Shown: piece by piece, positions 21,847-33,392 of the stretch
Numbering within the stretch: position 1 is the stretch's first letter
Layout of the letters: each line of letters begins with the position of its first letter
From: Bursaphelenchus xylophilus
Lineage: Eukaryota; Nematoda; Chromadorea; Rhabditida; Aphelenchoididae
Assembly (NCBI GenBank): GCA_904066235.2
Contig: CAJFCV020000004.1
Span: forward strand, 6,572,001-6,636,000
DNA: 64,000 nucleotides
Reading direction: 5' to 3'
The notes under the pieces: generated by a model
Databases searched by the model: none
Told to the model about the DNA's origin: nothing
The model's input: the letters and a program-made list of their open reading frames with translations, nothing else
Position numbers and translations under genes: made by a program

Positions 21847-23150
21847 GGTTGGGCGGCACATTTATCCGCCTATTATGTATAATAATTCTGATGGGGCTAT
21901 TTGGGCCGTGTGGAGGCCGACACATCTTCTCCAGACGTCTTTCCTTTCCCTGCGGGCCTGTTACAGGTCAGTTAGTCGAGACTGACCCTGAGGGCATTTC
22001 AATGGCTGTTTTCTTTTCCCACAATTGTCCATGTAACTCATTAAATCTTTGAAATTATTACGTTTGGTCTTTCGCGCACTCTTTGTTCTTTTTGCGCCGC
22101 TTATGCCCTGAGGGGATAATCCTTCTCCCTAATCTGCAGGGCCGTTTCAAGTTGGCCTCTTCATGTTTTTTGCAACTGTTATCGTGTTTTAATGGCGGAA
22201 CAACATTCTCCCTCCCGTCGCTTGTTCTTAACGGCTTTTGTATTACATGTAAATAAAGCGTAACATATAATTAACGGTGGTGATAAGTATGCGAATGTTC
22301 GAGACACGTGGTTGTAGAGAATTTAGTCACTGTTTTCATGAGAGCACTTCATATACTTGTAAATTAATCGGAGTCCCTCCTTCCTACTCTAACAAACATC
22401 TCATGTGTTGTTCAGGTCTCGGTTTGGTGTAGTTTCAGTCTCAGACGAATATTCTATCGACGCTTTGCAGTCTTTTCGCAGAATTAAAAGGATGTTTGGC
22501 GTTATCTTCTCGGATATAAAATATTCTCATCAAAAATTCGGCCGTCGTCGTTTACGTGAATGGTCTCATAAATAGGAGATGGGATGAGCTATTATGTCTA
22601 ATTACCTCTGGGACACCTTTCGGCTTCGAGCAAAGACCGATCAGAAATGGTTACGGCCGCGGGTGGGGCCGCTTTTATTTGAAGCCAGATCTCCAACTTT
22701 CAAGGGAGGGGGTCTTATTCCAGAAGGACTTAGTGCCAACTCATGCATTACCAAGTGCGATCCAGCGACGTTTCAGAGAATATATTGGCAGTTGCACTTA
22801 ATTAAGTCCTTCGGCCGGCCCAAATTATGTTCGAAAAGGAATTTTAAAGGGAATCCTTAATATTGTTAGAGCCTTGGGGGCATATTCCGACCATCGGGTG
22901 GGGCTGTATGCAAAGTGCGGCCGATCTCTGTTGATGTTTCCATCGAGTGGAGCGCTTTTTTGTATTAGAACATTATTTTAGGGCTTCAAAACCCAAAAAT
23001 AAATGCGAGGCTTTATTAAAACGCTTGGGTCTGTTGGCTTCGGCATCATGATAACGTCATTTCAAGGATAACCTCTTTATTCCGCATCCCCCAATTGTCT
23101 TCTTTTCGTTTCTATGCACAGATTCGTGGCCCAATCTCCTTAATTAGAAG

Positions 23151-23456
23151 TTTTGTGTCCAAGCATATCGCTGATCTTCGACGGCGGGGCAGTTATCCGA
23201 TATTCGAGGTATCGGGTTATTATATTTTTTTATCTTTTTGTTTTCAAAATTTTTTAAACGAACGTCTTTCTTATGTACTAGCGGGCCAAAAAAGTCTTGG
23301 CTGTTTTGTGTCCAAGCATATCGCTGATCTTCGACGGCGGGGCAGTTATCCGATATTCGAGGTATCGGGTTATTATATTTTTTTATCTTTTTGTTTTCAA
23401 AATTTTTTAAACGAACGTCTTTCTTATGTACTAGCGGGCCAAAAAAGTCTTGGCAT
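23151..23456. repeat. Direct tandem duplication, 2 x 153 bp
   Basis: Two adjacent, essentially identical 153-bp units (23151-23303 and 23304-23456). Each begins TTTTGTGTCCAAGCATATCG and ends with the left terminus of a miniature element (TAGCGGGCCAAAAAAGTCTT). Only the second unit leads into the body of the element, so the duplication broke or copied the element's edge. Confidence 0.9.
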
Positions 23457-23596
23457 GTTTGCACGGTGCCCCGTCGTGCTAAAAACATGTTGCTACGAGT
23501 AAAATTCGCGGTGCACATCGACCACGCACAGTGCGAAATGAATCCTTTTGAAAAGGGTTGCAACTGTACAGTGCGTATTTCATTCGCACTGTCCTG
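23434..23596. mobile_element. Truncated miniature element (GCGGGCCAAAAAAGTC end)
   Basis: The left terminus follows TA and matches the family termini at 15056. The body holds GCACGGTGCCCC, GCACAGTGCGAAATGAA and a later GTGCGTATTTCATTCGCAC pair. No matching right terminus is visible, so the right end is lost or decayed. Confidence 0.55.
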
Positions 23597-23952
23597 ATTA
23601 TTTGTGTCTTTGTAATCCGCTTCCTATGACATTGTTAAATATATTATGACATTTAAAGATTCGGTTCCATTTATATAAGATTTGATTGCGCTTCCATTTG
23701 CTCAACATAACATTACCGACATGTCTAATCGCAAATTTGTTGTTCCCCTGCCAATGTTGACCAAATATAACAATAATTATGTAACAAATGCACTTTACAT
23801 AGAGTGAAAAATTTGAGCCAGAAGTATCTCACAAAAGAGTGATGAGTAGAAGTTCGAAATAAATATTTGTAGATTCTGATGTTATTCGGGAGAAAACACA
23901 ATTTACAGTTGGAAAAAAGCCATTTCTCTAGGGCTTCGCTGACCAAAAATTT

Positions 23953-24013
23953 TGGAGTAGGCAGGGGGGGGGGGTACCCTAATAATCCCCCTCCCCCTTA
24001 GCTACGCCCCTGC
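23953..24013. repeat. G/C-run hairpin with hAT-like terminus
   Basis: The left arm is a run of G after AGTAGGCA and the right arm reads CTTAGCTACGCCCCTG; the complement CAGGGGCGTAGCTAAG resembles the ends of many hAT transposons. This is a short decayed fragment. Confidence 0.4.
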
Positions 24014-24450
24014 CATTTCCGAAGGCTTTGAAAAAACTTTCGAACAATTTTTTTCGATTTTCAAAATACAATTTTTCTTTTATCGTTTTGTAGAATTACA
24101 ATGCTTTATGTTCCACGACATTCAGCAGTAATTTCCCATCTTTCATTTGAAGCACGAATTGAGTTTTTGATGACGTAAGAGTGGGCTGAATTCTTGACAA
24201 AAGTTGATAATTTTTTTTGCAATTTTAGGATAATCTTGATGATTAGAATAGTCTCGTTTGTTTACCCGTTTCAGGCAGTCTACTGAGCCTTTGTATATCG
24301 TTGAAGTTTGCTTGGCAGTAATCCCATGGAGATGACATCGTCCTCTCATCCCTTCGTATCTTCATTATTCGGGATTTATTTTCGGGTGCATAATTGGGAG
24401 AGAATGCCTGAGGGGCCTTGTCTCTTGTTCCTAATTAACAACTTTTTCAG

Positions 24451-26589
24451 ATGGCCGAGAACTTTTCTCTATGTCTGCTCCGACCCCCTCCACCTCCCGA
24501 AGACGATCCTCTGATGTTCGATCATCTGATTAATTCGATTGCCATCCCTTTAGTCTGCATTCCCGGTGTTTTTGCTACAATCATTTGCATGGTCGTCTTC
24601 AGCCGTCCTCAGATGAGATCAACTTTGAATGTGTATCTGGCGGGGCTCTCCCTCTTCGACCTCCTTCTCCTCGCCATGTCCCTTTTAATTTACCCACCAA
24701 TGAGTTTGTGTATGAGAACCGTAAGTGATGTCACTTGGGATGATGGGAAGTCCTTGTCGTTATATTGACTTCATTTAATGGACATAGTTTACAGTCAATT
24801 AGGTTTGGGAAAACAACATGGGATGACGGTACTCTTAAAACAACTAGGGTTTCCTTATGTATCTATTTCCGTAGATGTATGCATACTACTATATTAGGGA
24901 TAATCGGCAATTTTCCCGGAATTTTGAAGTTTCTTTTCTCTTTGCAAATGAATTTCTTCAAGAATAATATCGCGGAAAATTTGAGTAAAACTTTTGGAGA
25001 ACATTGACTACCAGAATGATTAACCATCAATTGTAAAAAGCCCGGAAGAAATTGGCCTCAGAGCATGCATTTGTGGATGATACCGTAAACGAGGGGATTA
25101 AAAGCGGGAAGAATTGTCATCGAAATGAGGAAGAAATACGGAAAATAAGTAGGAATTCTGATGTTTGCACCCTCTCCATTACTTCGAATATTTTTGCAGG
25201 GAAATCTGAGCATCTGCCATTTCTTTTGGAGGACTGCTTTGGTGACTTTCCCCATCTCTTTGGCCAGTCAAACCGCCAGTGTTTGGACATGTGTGGCCAT
25301 TACGGTGGATCGGTTTATGGCCGTCCAATATCCACTCAAAACTCGGATTGTATGCACACCGAACAAGGTACGAAGATGTTTTCAAATAACAATATAAGGA
25401 AGGTGCGATCCGCAATTTTTCATCTTGAATGGCAAAAGGCCCGATTCTTGGCTGGAGAGACATTGAAATGCGAAATTCTTGACTCATATTGCGGAACATT
25501 GCGCAAATTTTTGCTCTCTTCCGTGAAGATTTTTTTCTCTGCTCAAGAATTTCACTATTGTTGTCTAGAGGGCCAGACAAGAAATCTGGGTTTTCTGCGA
25601 GAAGGTCCAAGAAACTGCAGAACGCACGCACCTTACATATTAGACCGAAGTCATGGTGTTCCGAAAAAGCGTCGAGGCTTTTCTTTTATCTCCTCTACTA
25701 TGTAAAGGCGATGTAATAACTCATCTCATGCAGTAGTGTTGCGCATGATGTGATGTGAATTATGGAAATGTTTTTTTATTCCAGGCGGCCCTTATTCTAA
25801 TTATAATTGCGAGTCTGAGTTTCCTCTACAAAATGCCTTCCGTTTTCGAAGTTCGTCTCAATGAATGTGGCCGTCTCGAGGCTTCGGAGCTCCGAAAAAA
25901 CGAATTATATATAACCATCTACAACACATACGGCTATCTTTTGCTGCTGATTGCCATCCCTTGGTCGATCATGATCATCTTTAATGTAATTGTAGTCCGG
26001 GCCGTGCATCAAGCATACCATAAACGACAAAGTCTAACAAAAAGTAAGGGTCGAGTGGACGATAAAGAAAGGAGATGCACCATTATGGCCTTGGTTATGC
26101 TAAGCACATTCATCTTGTTCAATCTCCTGGCAGGGGTCAACAATATTGTGGAGGCATTCTTCAAAGATTACGAGGATTATTATCGAGAAAGAATATCAGT
26201 CGGAAACTTGTTGGTCTGCATCAACAGGTGAGATCGATATTACCTCAAGACTACGACGTAAAAAATATCAGTAATCCGTGATGATTTTAGCGCTTCAAAC
26301 ATCCTGATTTACTCGATTTTTGGGCGTAAATTCCGTCGTATCTGCATGAAGATGTTCTGTCCTTGCATGGACACCAGAGGTTATCTTTGGCTAGCCCCGA
26401 CCATGGCCAATCCAAGCGAACATGAATATAGAAAAGTAAGTCATCGGTTAGTTGCAACAATCATTATCCATTTAGAATAGCTCTCCTTCTCGACGTGGAA
26501 GTAGTCTTAGAAGCACAACCAAAAAGACGATAACTGAGACTGAACTGGTTCAGAAACCCTCCCATCTTCCGTCTGGACTAGCCATATGA
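24451..26589 (+). CDS. FMRFamide-receptor-like neuropeptide GPCR
   Basis: Seven-transmembrane rhodopsin-family receptor of the FMRFamide/FRPR type, expected at the neuronal or muscle surface. The ATG directly follows TTTTTCAG. Exons are 24451-24720, 25198-25368, 25785-26228, about 26291-26434 and 26476-26589; all phases fit. TM1 (SIAIPLVCIPGVFATIICMV) and TM2 (NVYLAGLSLFDLLLLAMSLL), conserved TM3 Cys (SICHFFWR), the DRY-equivalent VDRFMAVQYPL, TM5-6 and TM7 with NILIY are visible. The cytoplasmic tail has a Cys pair (CPCMD) and Ser/Arg-rich stretch (SPSRRGSSLR). Introns 1 and 2 are unusually long; intron 1 contains an antisense GPCR-like fragment. Confidence 0.88.
25058..25159 (-). pseudogene. 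Antisense TM7-like GPCR fragment in GPCR intron 1
   Basis: On the minus strand an open stretch ends at 25058 and reads YFPYFFLISMTILPAFN then PLVYGIIHKCML-stop. The NPxVY pattern after a hydrophobic helix, with short basic tail, is what the last helix of a rhodopsin-type chemoreceptor looks like. No upstream exons can be found, because the opposite strand there is coding for the neuropeptide receptor. It is most likely a relic of a transposed or duplicated receptor exon. Confidence 0.4.
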
Positions 26590-26792
26590 CCAGTAAAATT
26601 ACTTTTACATCATCACGAATAAATCTCAGGGTAAATCTACACTTCACCTGACTGCAGAAATCAATCTTCTTTATCCATCTCACATAATCATCGGATAAGT
26701 ACGGTGTTCCCACGGGTACGACTTGTATTGTTTATTTATTTATTTTAACAACCTCAAATAAAACAAGTAAAACAAGAAAGGTGAAAAATGTC

Positions 26793-27798
26793 CTAATCTT
26801 CATCACTGATGTTATCCAAGCCCGAACTTAATTGCGACTCTTCATCCCTCTTCTTTAATTTATATTCAGCCACAATCTGGGTTGAAATTCCTTCTTGTTT
26901 CATAAAGTTCCGAACTCGGCACACGTGCTTTTGATGATCATCAAGTTCCTTCTCTACAGATTTCCTGAATTCTTTGTACGCTAAATCTGGAGAATCCAAA
27001 TTCCGATAAAGGCTGTAGAGGAATACTGATGCTGAGATGATTCCTCTAAAACCATTTACATGAATGATCAAAACTTCAAACATTGTACTTAAGTCTCTTG
27101 CTTACCCTCCAGTCAATCCCATGACTCCAGCTTGAACAATTCCATGAATGCCAAGAGGCACAGCTAATGTTCCCGTCACTGTGGCTGAAATAAAAAGAAA
27201 GTGAGAAAAAGGACTAACCTCCTTGCAAAAGCAAGCTTGACGCACCTGTAGCCAGTGGAGGATACCAGTATTCGAACTTGTTTTTGTAGAGAATCAGATG
27301 GGTGTTCACGAGTCTATTACGACTATATAAAAGAAAAAAGATATACACTTACAATAGAGCCCCGGTAGCAAAAACACATTTAAACGAATACTTGAAGCCG
27401 TTCTTCATAAATTGCAAAATTTTTAAGTCTGTTTGCCTTGCCTAAAACAATGTTCAAGTATTCAAAGACCAACTTACAAATTTATTTCTGGCGCTACCAA
27501 AGTTCTTCCCTTGACTATAAACTTCAATTCTTTTTTCAACTTCTTTGCTGGATAACATTCCTCCCATTAAGAATGTAACCAAAAATGTGAGCTTAGCACC
27601 AGTTACGACCATGTATCTTTCCATGGATACAGTATCCGCATCATAAAACTGTTTTAATCTCTCGAATCCCGTCTTCTCCTCATTCTTGGAGTAGTCCACG
27701 ATCCTCGACTTGACTTCGTAAAGCTTCGCTTTCTCTCGATGTTCAGCTTTCTTCTTTTCGAGGAACTCCTTTTTGTATTCCGATATCTGATTACCCAT
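26793..27798 (-). CDS. TIMMDC1-like mitochondrial complex I assembly protein
   Basis: Small multi-exon membrane protein resembling TIMMDC1 (C3orf1), a Tim17-fold inner-membrane factor for complex I assembly. The ATG at 27798 directly follows an AATGTCAG acceptor. The N-terminus is charged and helical (GNQISEYKKEFLEKKKAEH); a first membrane span lies at KLTFLVTFLMGGM, a second in the exon after about 27440, and Gly-rich spans follow (IHGIVQAGVMGLTGG, GFRGIISASVFLYSLY). The C-terminus is hydrophilic and acidic (DNISDED). Assignment rests on size, layout of spans and general similarity, so it is moderate. It starts 149 bp after the GTF3C1 stop on the same strand, suggesting a shared operon. Confidence 0.6.
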
Positions 27799-27947
27799 CT
27801 GACATTTGGATCTCTAAAGCCATCGTATTCAAAAAAAATAAAACTTCAAAATATGGCATGATGTTCAACAAGTTTCAAATACGCCCCAGTTCGACAAAAT
27901 AATTTTTATTACAACAACAACAATTTGAGGAGATCTTTGTATTTACA

Positions 27948-30900
27948 TTATTTCTTGGAATGGAAGTTAGAATCATATTTTTTAAAGAACTGAGATGCAG
28001 AAGGCACATCGACGAAGAAAGCGGCGAATCGCTCGATCCCATAAATTGTGGGAAGCACATGAGTCGAGGTTTGGGCAACCGTCTCATCTAAATGAAATTT
28101 ATTTTTGCGTATTATCCAACGCAAAATAATCAAAGCAATAAATTATAATTAAGGCACCCCGACATTTCGGACTTGACTAAACCGGCTTATAACGTTTTTT
28201 GGCTGTTACGCCACAGTGCATAAGAAACGCTATAGGCCGGTTTAGTCAAGCCTGGGAATGCCGTCGTATGATAACTATCGCTTCTAAACTTACTTATAAA
28301 CGGCGACTTCTTCTTGATGGTGGGGACAACTTTCTTCTCTAATTTAACCACACCGAGATGTTCCAGCATCTCTATTATCTCCAACAATAATACGGGCTGT
28401 AACACATAAGAATACGTGCCCTTCATTTCCTCCAGACACAACCCCGGTTTATATAATATGGTCATCAAAACCCCCTCAGACATCCATCGAAGTACTGGCC
28501 AATTTACATTTCCATCGGGCAGGCTCCAGGGACGGATAAAGAAGCGATCTGACTTTGTAGACATCATCCATGGTGAAGTGAACTCCTCCATTACCCACCT
28601 TCTTGTATCAATGCCACATGGAAACACTTCATTATGCTTGGTAAGTTGTTTTAGGACTTCCAGGATATTAATTTCTGGGATTCCTAGTTTTTTCTAAACA
28701 CTTCATTAATTATTAAAGTCAAGGAAAACGTCTCTTAAAATATTACTAACCGCAATTTCTTCCGTTGCCACTCCACAGTATTCGGATCTCCTAATCAGGT
28801 CCACAATCTTCTTAACCTTGTCGGCTGTTACTCCTTTCACTTTGACCTTGCTGGCAGGACTTTTAGCTTGTCTTTCTAACTTCATCTTTTCTGATTCTAC
28901 CGGATAAGTTGGTCCAACTATTTTGGCAATCTCCTCTCGTGAAGGGGTCCTCTTCCATTCCTCACTGTATCCATCAACATTCACTTTGATCTCATCCAAA
29001 TGGAGAGTTGCATTCTCAAGTTTCCTTAGTTGTTTAGTCACTGGCTAGAAGGCACAACAGATAAAATCTTGCGCTTTGTCCCCCACCTTTCCTTCAGTCT
29101 GATCATTTTGCCCAATCAGCTCATCAACATTACGTGGAGTTATCAGGCCGATTTGATAATCATCAGAGTATAATTGGCTAACCAATTGTAAGACACAAGC
29201 CGGGTTTTCATCCTGGCCATCTCCAAAATAGTTATCCTTGAGCCCTGCTTGGACCAGATCCACCAGATCATTTCGGTAGTTATGATTGAAGAAATGACGA
29301 TAACTACAAATAATAGGCAATTAATAATAAACATGACGAGTTTTTACAAAATGCTAAAGGTTGAGTGGTTTCTCATCATCATGGAGGTCTGTTCCACGTT
29401 CCTCATGCGAGTGATCAGGCCATCCGCTCTTCCTGTCTCCAGCACCTCTGTTACGGACTTCGCGGAGACTGAGTTAACCAGGTTCTCAAAGCTGAGACCC
29501 TTTTCATTGGGATCACTCTCTTTGGAATTACCAATCAAAGATGACATCACCACATTAAAGGCGACACAATGATGGATGTCATCCACTGTTTGGCATGGTT
29601 TTGATCTTCTTGGATAAACATGAGCAGATGCGGCATTCCCTGAGATGACTACTGACAACTTCTTCTCTTTCATGAAGTTGTCAAATTCCGAATCCGTAGT
29701 GTCGATGGGAGGAATTGTATTGGTCTCACTGAAGATGAATTCATGGGCTTTTCTAAAGGCATTCAAGAAATAATCATTCTTCGCTTTCTCGTCTGTGAAT
29801 ACAATCTCCATCCATTTACTCCGAAGCTCAATCATACTCTGCAAGCAATCAATATAAAGTTTAAAAAGAACTCAACCGACATAACAAATGAAATATCAAC
29901 TCACAGGATACGACGCCAAAGTCTTCACGATGTATTGAAGCTGAGCCATTCTCCCCGGCCGCACCATTTCACGAGCACCCGCAGCCATTAAACAGGGTAC
30001 CGTCTTGCATCTACTCTCCTGCAAACGTCTAGAAAATAAGAAGTCTATAACTTACCGGCAGATATTCGTGCATTACATCTCTCATTACCGTCGGATTCAA
30101 CCAAAACCTGTGAATGGGATTCAAAAAGAAGCTGACTCCTCGAATCAATACCAGCTGAATGAAACTATTACATTTCTTTTGACACTCCCTACCATATCAT
30201 ATTCTCTTGTTGTAAACCGACTTCGAATGAACATGTTCTTCTCCTTGCTCTCTAGATCTGTCTGATCTAATGTCCTTTTCCGTGTCCCTTTCTCTGTTAA
30301 CATTGATTTTGGTGTTTTTACTCCATTTTCAGGTTTATTTTCTACCGAGAGATTTCCATTTGTGGCTGGTAATTTAGTGGGAGCAGGGACCACTCGAGGT
30401 TTTTTACTTCTTCGCTTCATATCCGTGGACGCCGTTAACGACCGCCTAACAGAATAATGACGCCGAAATCCGCCAGACATTGCATCGATGGCCTTTTGTG
30501 AGAGAATAGGCGCATCCTTCTTCTGCTTAAACAGTATCGAGTCATTAGGTAACAGAGATGACACAGCCGAATTCCAGTTCTTTTCCAGGCGCTCAACCCT
30601 CTCTTCAACGTAATTGGTCAGTTGTGTTGCTTGATTTTGAGCCCTTTTAATAAACCAATCAACGAATTCCCCGTTCTTCGGAGACCTCCATTCCCAATGA
30701 CGGATGAGATGACTAAAGAAGTGATATGTTACCAAACGAGATGACACTTACATGTACAGATTGACATCCATTCCAGCACATCCCTCTTTCTGACCAAACG
30801 GATGGATGATATCGATGTTGGTCCGAGGATCAATTGCAAATAAATTGCGGTCAATGCAACCCAGTGTCCATTTCTTGCAAGAATTAGTCGGATCGGCCGG

Positions 30901-32877
30901 CTCTTTTTGTCCTGGATTCCTTACATTCAAGGGAGTGGAGAGTGAAATGGCTTTCAAGTGATTCCAATATCGATAAACGTCCTAAAAATAAACTAAACAT
31001 CACCTATGGTCTTACATCGGACGATTTGAATTCGTAGTCGTACTTCTTATACCTGTCAATAGGAAGAGTGACCGAAGAATAGCCCCGTTCAGAGGTACTA
31101 GTATCATATATATATGTCTTCTTTCCACAGAAAAATAGTGACGTAGGCCCGATCATTGTCCGTCCATTGTCGAAAGATGGGGCTACCCTCATATGACCCA
31201 AGGCACATAGAGTGAGACAGATATGCTCAGCTAAGGAACATGCTTTTTTAGTAAACAGAACTCTTCTAAGATCAGCGGGGAGATCAGCCAAAGGAAGGTG
31301 CCTTTTAACGGGGTCGCTGAGATACTCCTCCAATCCAGCAACTTTTTCTCTGACGTTAATCACCATACAAAAAAGGGACAGGGGCATCCCAAGAACAATA
31401 TCCCTCAGCATAAACCATCCTCTTTGAATGTTTTTGAACGGTGGAATCCCCACAACATATCTGTAAGGCGAGTCCGAGGAATCATCCACCACAGGGAGCT
31501 TATCCAAAGGGGTCGGTCCATTCGCGTTAACCGGCAATGGTTTTCCCGGAGGGAAACGGTGATAAAAACAAGGAATCTCAGGGGTTTCTTCTACTTCGTG
31601 AATGACATGATAAATAAATTCATGCATTATACTACACCTTGTCATCTTGGCTTGATATCCATAAGAAACATTTGGGTCATAATGACAGTCACTTTCAGAA
31701 TCCTGTAAATTTAATAAAAATAAAAAAAACACCCACTTTTGTTTTCTTCGATGCTTCAAAATTATATCTTAAAAGTGCTGCCCGTTGAGGTATCTCGAGA
31801 TTATGAAAGTCGACATTAGATACGTCGACCTGTGAGAGTTTGGGCTTGACAGTTCCCGGGTCCGATTTCTTCGAAAATCTCAGATGGCCAGTTGGAAAGA
31901 CCCGACCTTCCGAATGGAACTCCGCGATCGTCTTATTTACACCTTCTTTCACTCTCTCATCTTCGACTGAAGTAATATCCACAGGTACTACTATCTGGAT
32001 TGTGTGTGCTCTCGCAATTAACTCGTTTTCAACATTCACTGTCATATCATCTTCGTAGACATCTTCCATGGTTAATATATTGCACAACTGCTTCCGCTCA
32101 AGTGCGTAGAGACATTTAACAACAGACTTTTTGTCGACCTAAACAGCACTGAAACAAACAAAAATTTTACTTACAACGAATTTATATCCACTCTCGGCTT
32201 CTTTGGCAGCAATATGTTTGCACAACCTGCTAATAGTAACAATCAAACCTTCATCTCGAATCAATTCCAATATAATAATCATTCTCTGCACAGTCACATC
32301 ACTTATGCGTAGCGTATCTAAACAGGTGTATACTGGTATCCGTGGAACGCTTACTCAAGTTGGTTTCCGGAAACTTTATAATCTCTCCTGTCTTGAATGG
32401 GAAGGGTTTTCCGGCGATGCTTTCTGCTTTCTTAAACAATTGAGCTAATGCGGTAGGCGCTGAACCTTCGCTTTTATAGTAATACCTAAAACAATATAAA
32501 AAGATAATATCTAAGGCTTTACTTTAACATCCTAAATTTCCCTTCCATCTTCTGATATTGGCCAATCTGTTCAGGGTAATTCTTGACGACAAATTGAATA
32601 GACTGTGATACCCGTCTATTTCCCGCCTTTGTCCTAGTATTCAATCCCAATCTTTTCCCGATCTCATATCTTCCAATTCCTTCAGAGCGACTTTGGATTA
32701 TACAATCGGCGACAATGTCGCTTTGAATCCGATACCGGTTAATCGCCGTTGGTGTCTTTTCATCATATTGAAAATAACATTCTAAACAAAGTTGTGTTAA
32801 GATTTTTAGGTAACAAATTATGGTCGAATTGAGGAAAAAATCTTACTTTCTTCTTCAGTTTCCGCAACAGTGTCCAT
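27948..32877 (-). CDS. TFIIIC largest subunit (GTF3C1/TFIIIC220)
   Basis: Box B-binding subunit of the RNA polymerase III factor TFIIIC, nuclear. The start at 32877 opens a short exon (MDTVAETEEE) spliced to CYFQYDEKTPTAINRY. The N-terminal part has a winged-helix region (EGIGRYEIGKRLGLNTRTK). The long middle covers several helical blocks and a basic linker (RRSKKPRVVPAP). The C-terminus is diagnostic: RPWSLPDGNVNWPVLRW, then TYSYVLQPVLLLEIIEMLEH, matching the end of human GTF3C1, followed by a last exon ending KKYDSNFHSKK. More than ten exons. The penultimate intron (about 28118-28293) contains a 79-bp hairpin. TIMMDC1-like follows in the same orientation. Confidence 0.88.
28172..28250 (-). 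repeat. 79-bp intronic hairpin
   Basis: Arms CTTGACTAAACCGGC..TATA..CGTTT and complement form a 26-bp stem with about two imperfect positions, around a loop of roughly 27 nt. It lies in the last intron of the TFIIIC220 gene. Size and shape fit a pre-miRNA-like hairpin or a very short decayed inverted-repeat element. Confidence 0.6.
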
Positions 32878-32975
32878 AATTTATTAACAGATCAAAAATG
32901 CATATAAAGGGACAAACAAAAGCTGTGTAAAACACCTTTATTTTATTCTAAAATATTTTCCCGTTATACGTTTTC

Positions 32976-32989
32976 GCGAGCTGCGCCCT
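32976..32989 (+). promoter_or_regulatory. GCGAGCTGCGCCCT motif upstream of TFIIIC220
   Basis: Identical to the 14-mer upstream of TFIIH p62 (13751-13764). Here it lies 99 bp upstream of the minus-strand ATG at 32877 and also about 400 bp upstream of the plus-strand SH2 kinase. Confidence 0.35.
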
Positions 32990-33392
32990 GAGAATATGCA
33001 GTCCGCGCATTGTCTTTATACGAATTTGCGATTTTTTTTTATTTGTAATTACGTAAGTAATGACATATACATCGTTAGTTTACAATCACTTTTCATTTTA
33101 TAACATGTCATGCTACTTATTTTTTATTTTTTACTACGAAGGGGCAATGTCAAAATCAGAAAGGAGTTTTTGGGGGAGAGTTCAAAAAAAGTTAGTGTTC
33201 GACTGAGACGGAATTGCCCAAAAGGAATTTCCTTTCCCATAATTATGCATAACAATTCAGCTACTACTCAGAAATTTACATTGGAGACAAGAGTCATGCC
33301 GAAAGTTTATTTTCCCCTTTCACTTCCATTTCTGGATCACCGGAATCGGTTACCTCTCTTTTACTCAAGCCGGACAACAATAACTTCTGGAA

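Larger units (their letters stand above)
21847..24450. other. Long spacer between the ankyrin and GPCR genes
   Basis: About 2.6 kb without a supportable gene; open frames here have no recognisable domains. It contains a 153-bp tandem duplication (23151-23456), a miniature element (from 23434) and a short GC-run hairpin with a hAT-like end (about 23953-24013). The last few hundred bases presumably hold the GPCR promoter. Confidence 0.5.

Noticed and set aside
22556..22860. Overlapping open frames of ~85 codons in the spacer after the ankyrin gene
   Set aside because: Two frames overlap, neither shows a domain or splice partners, and the region is repeat-rich.
25052..25705. 217-codon plus-strand frame across the GPCR intron
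   Set aside because: It reads the GPCR exon 2 in a wrong frame and runs through introns; a shadow of the real gene.
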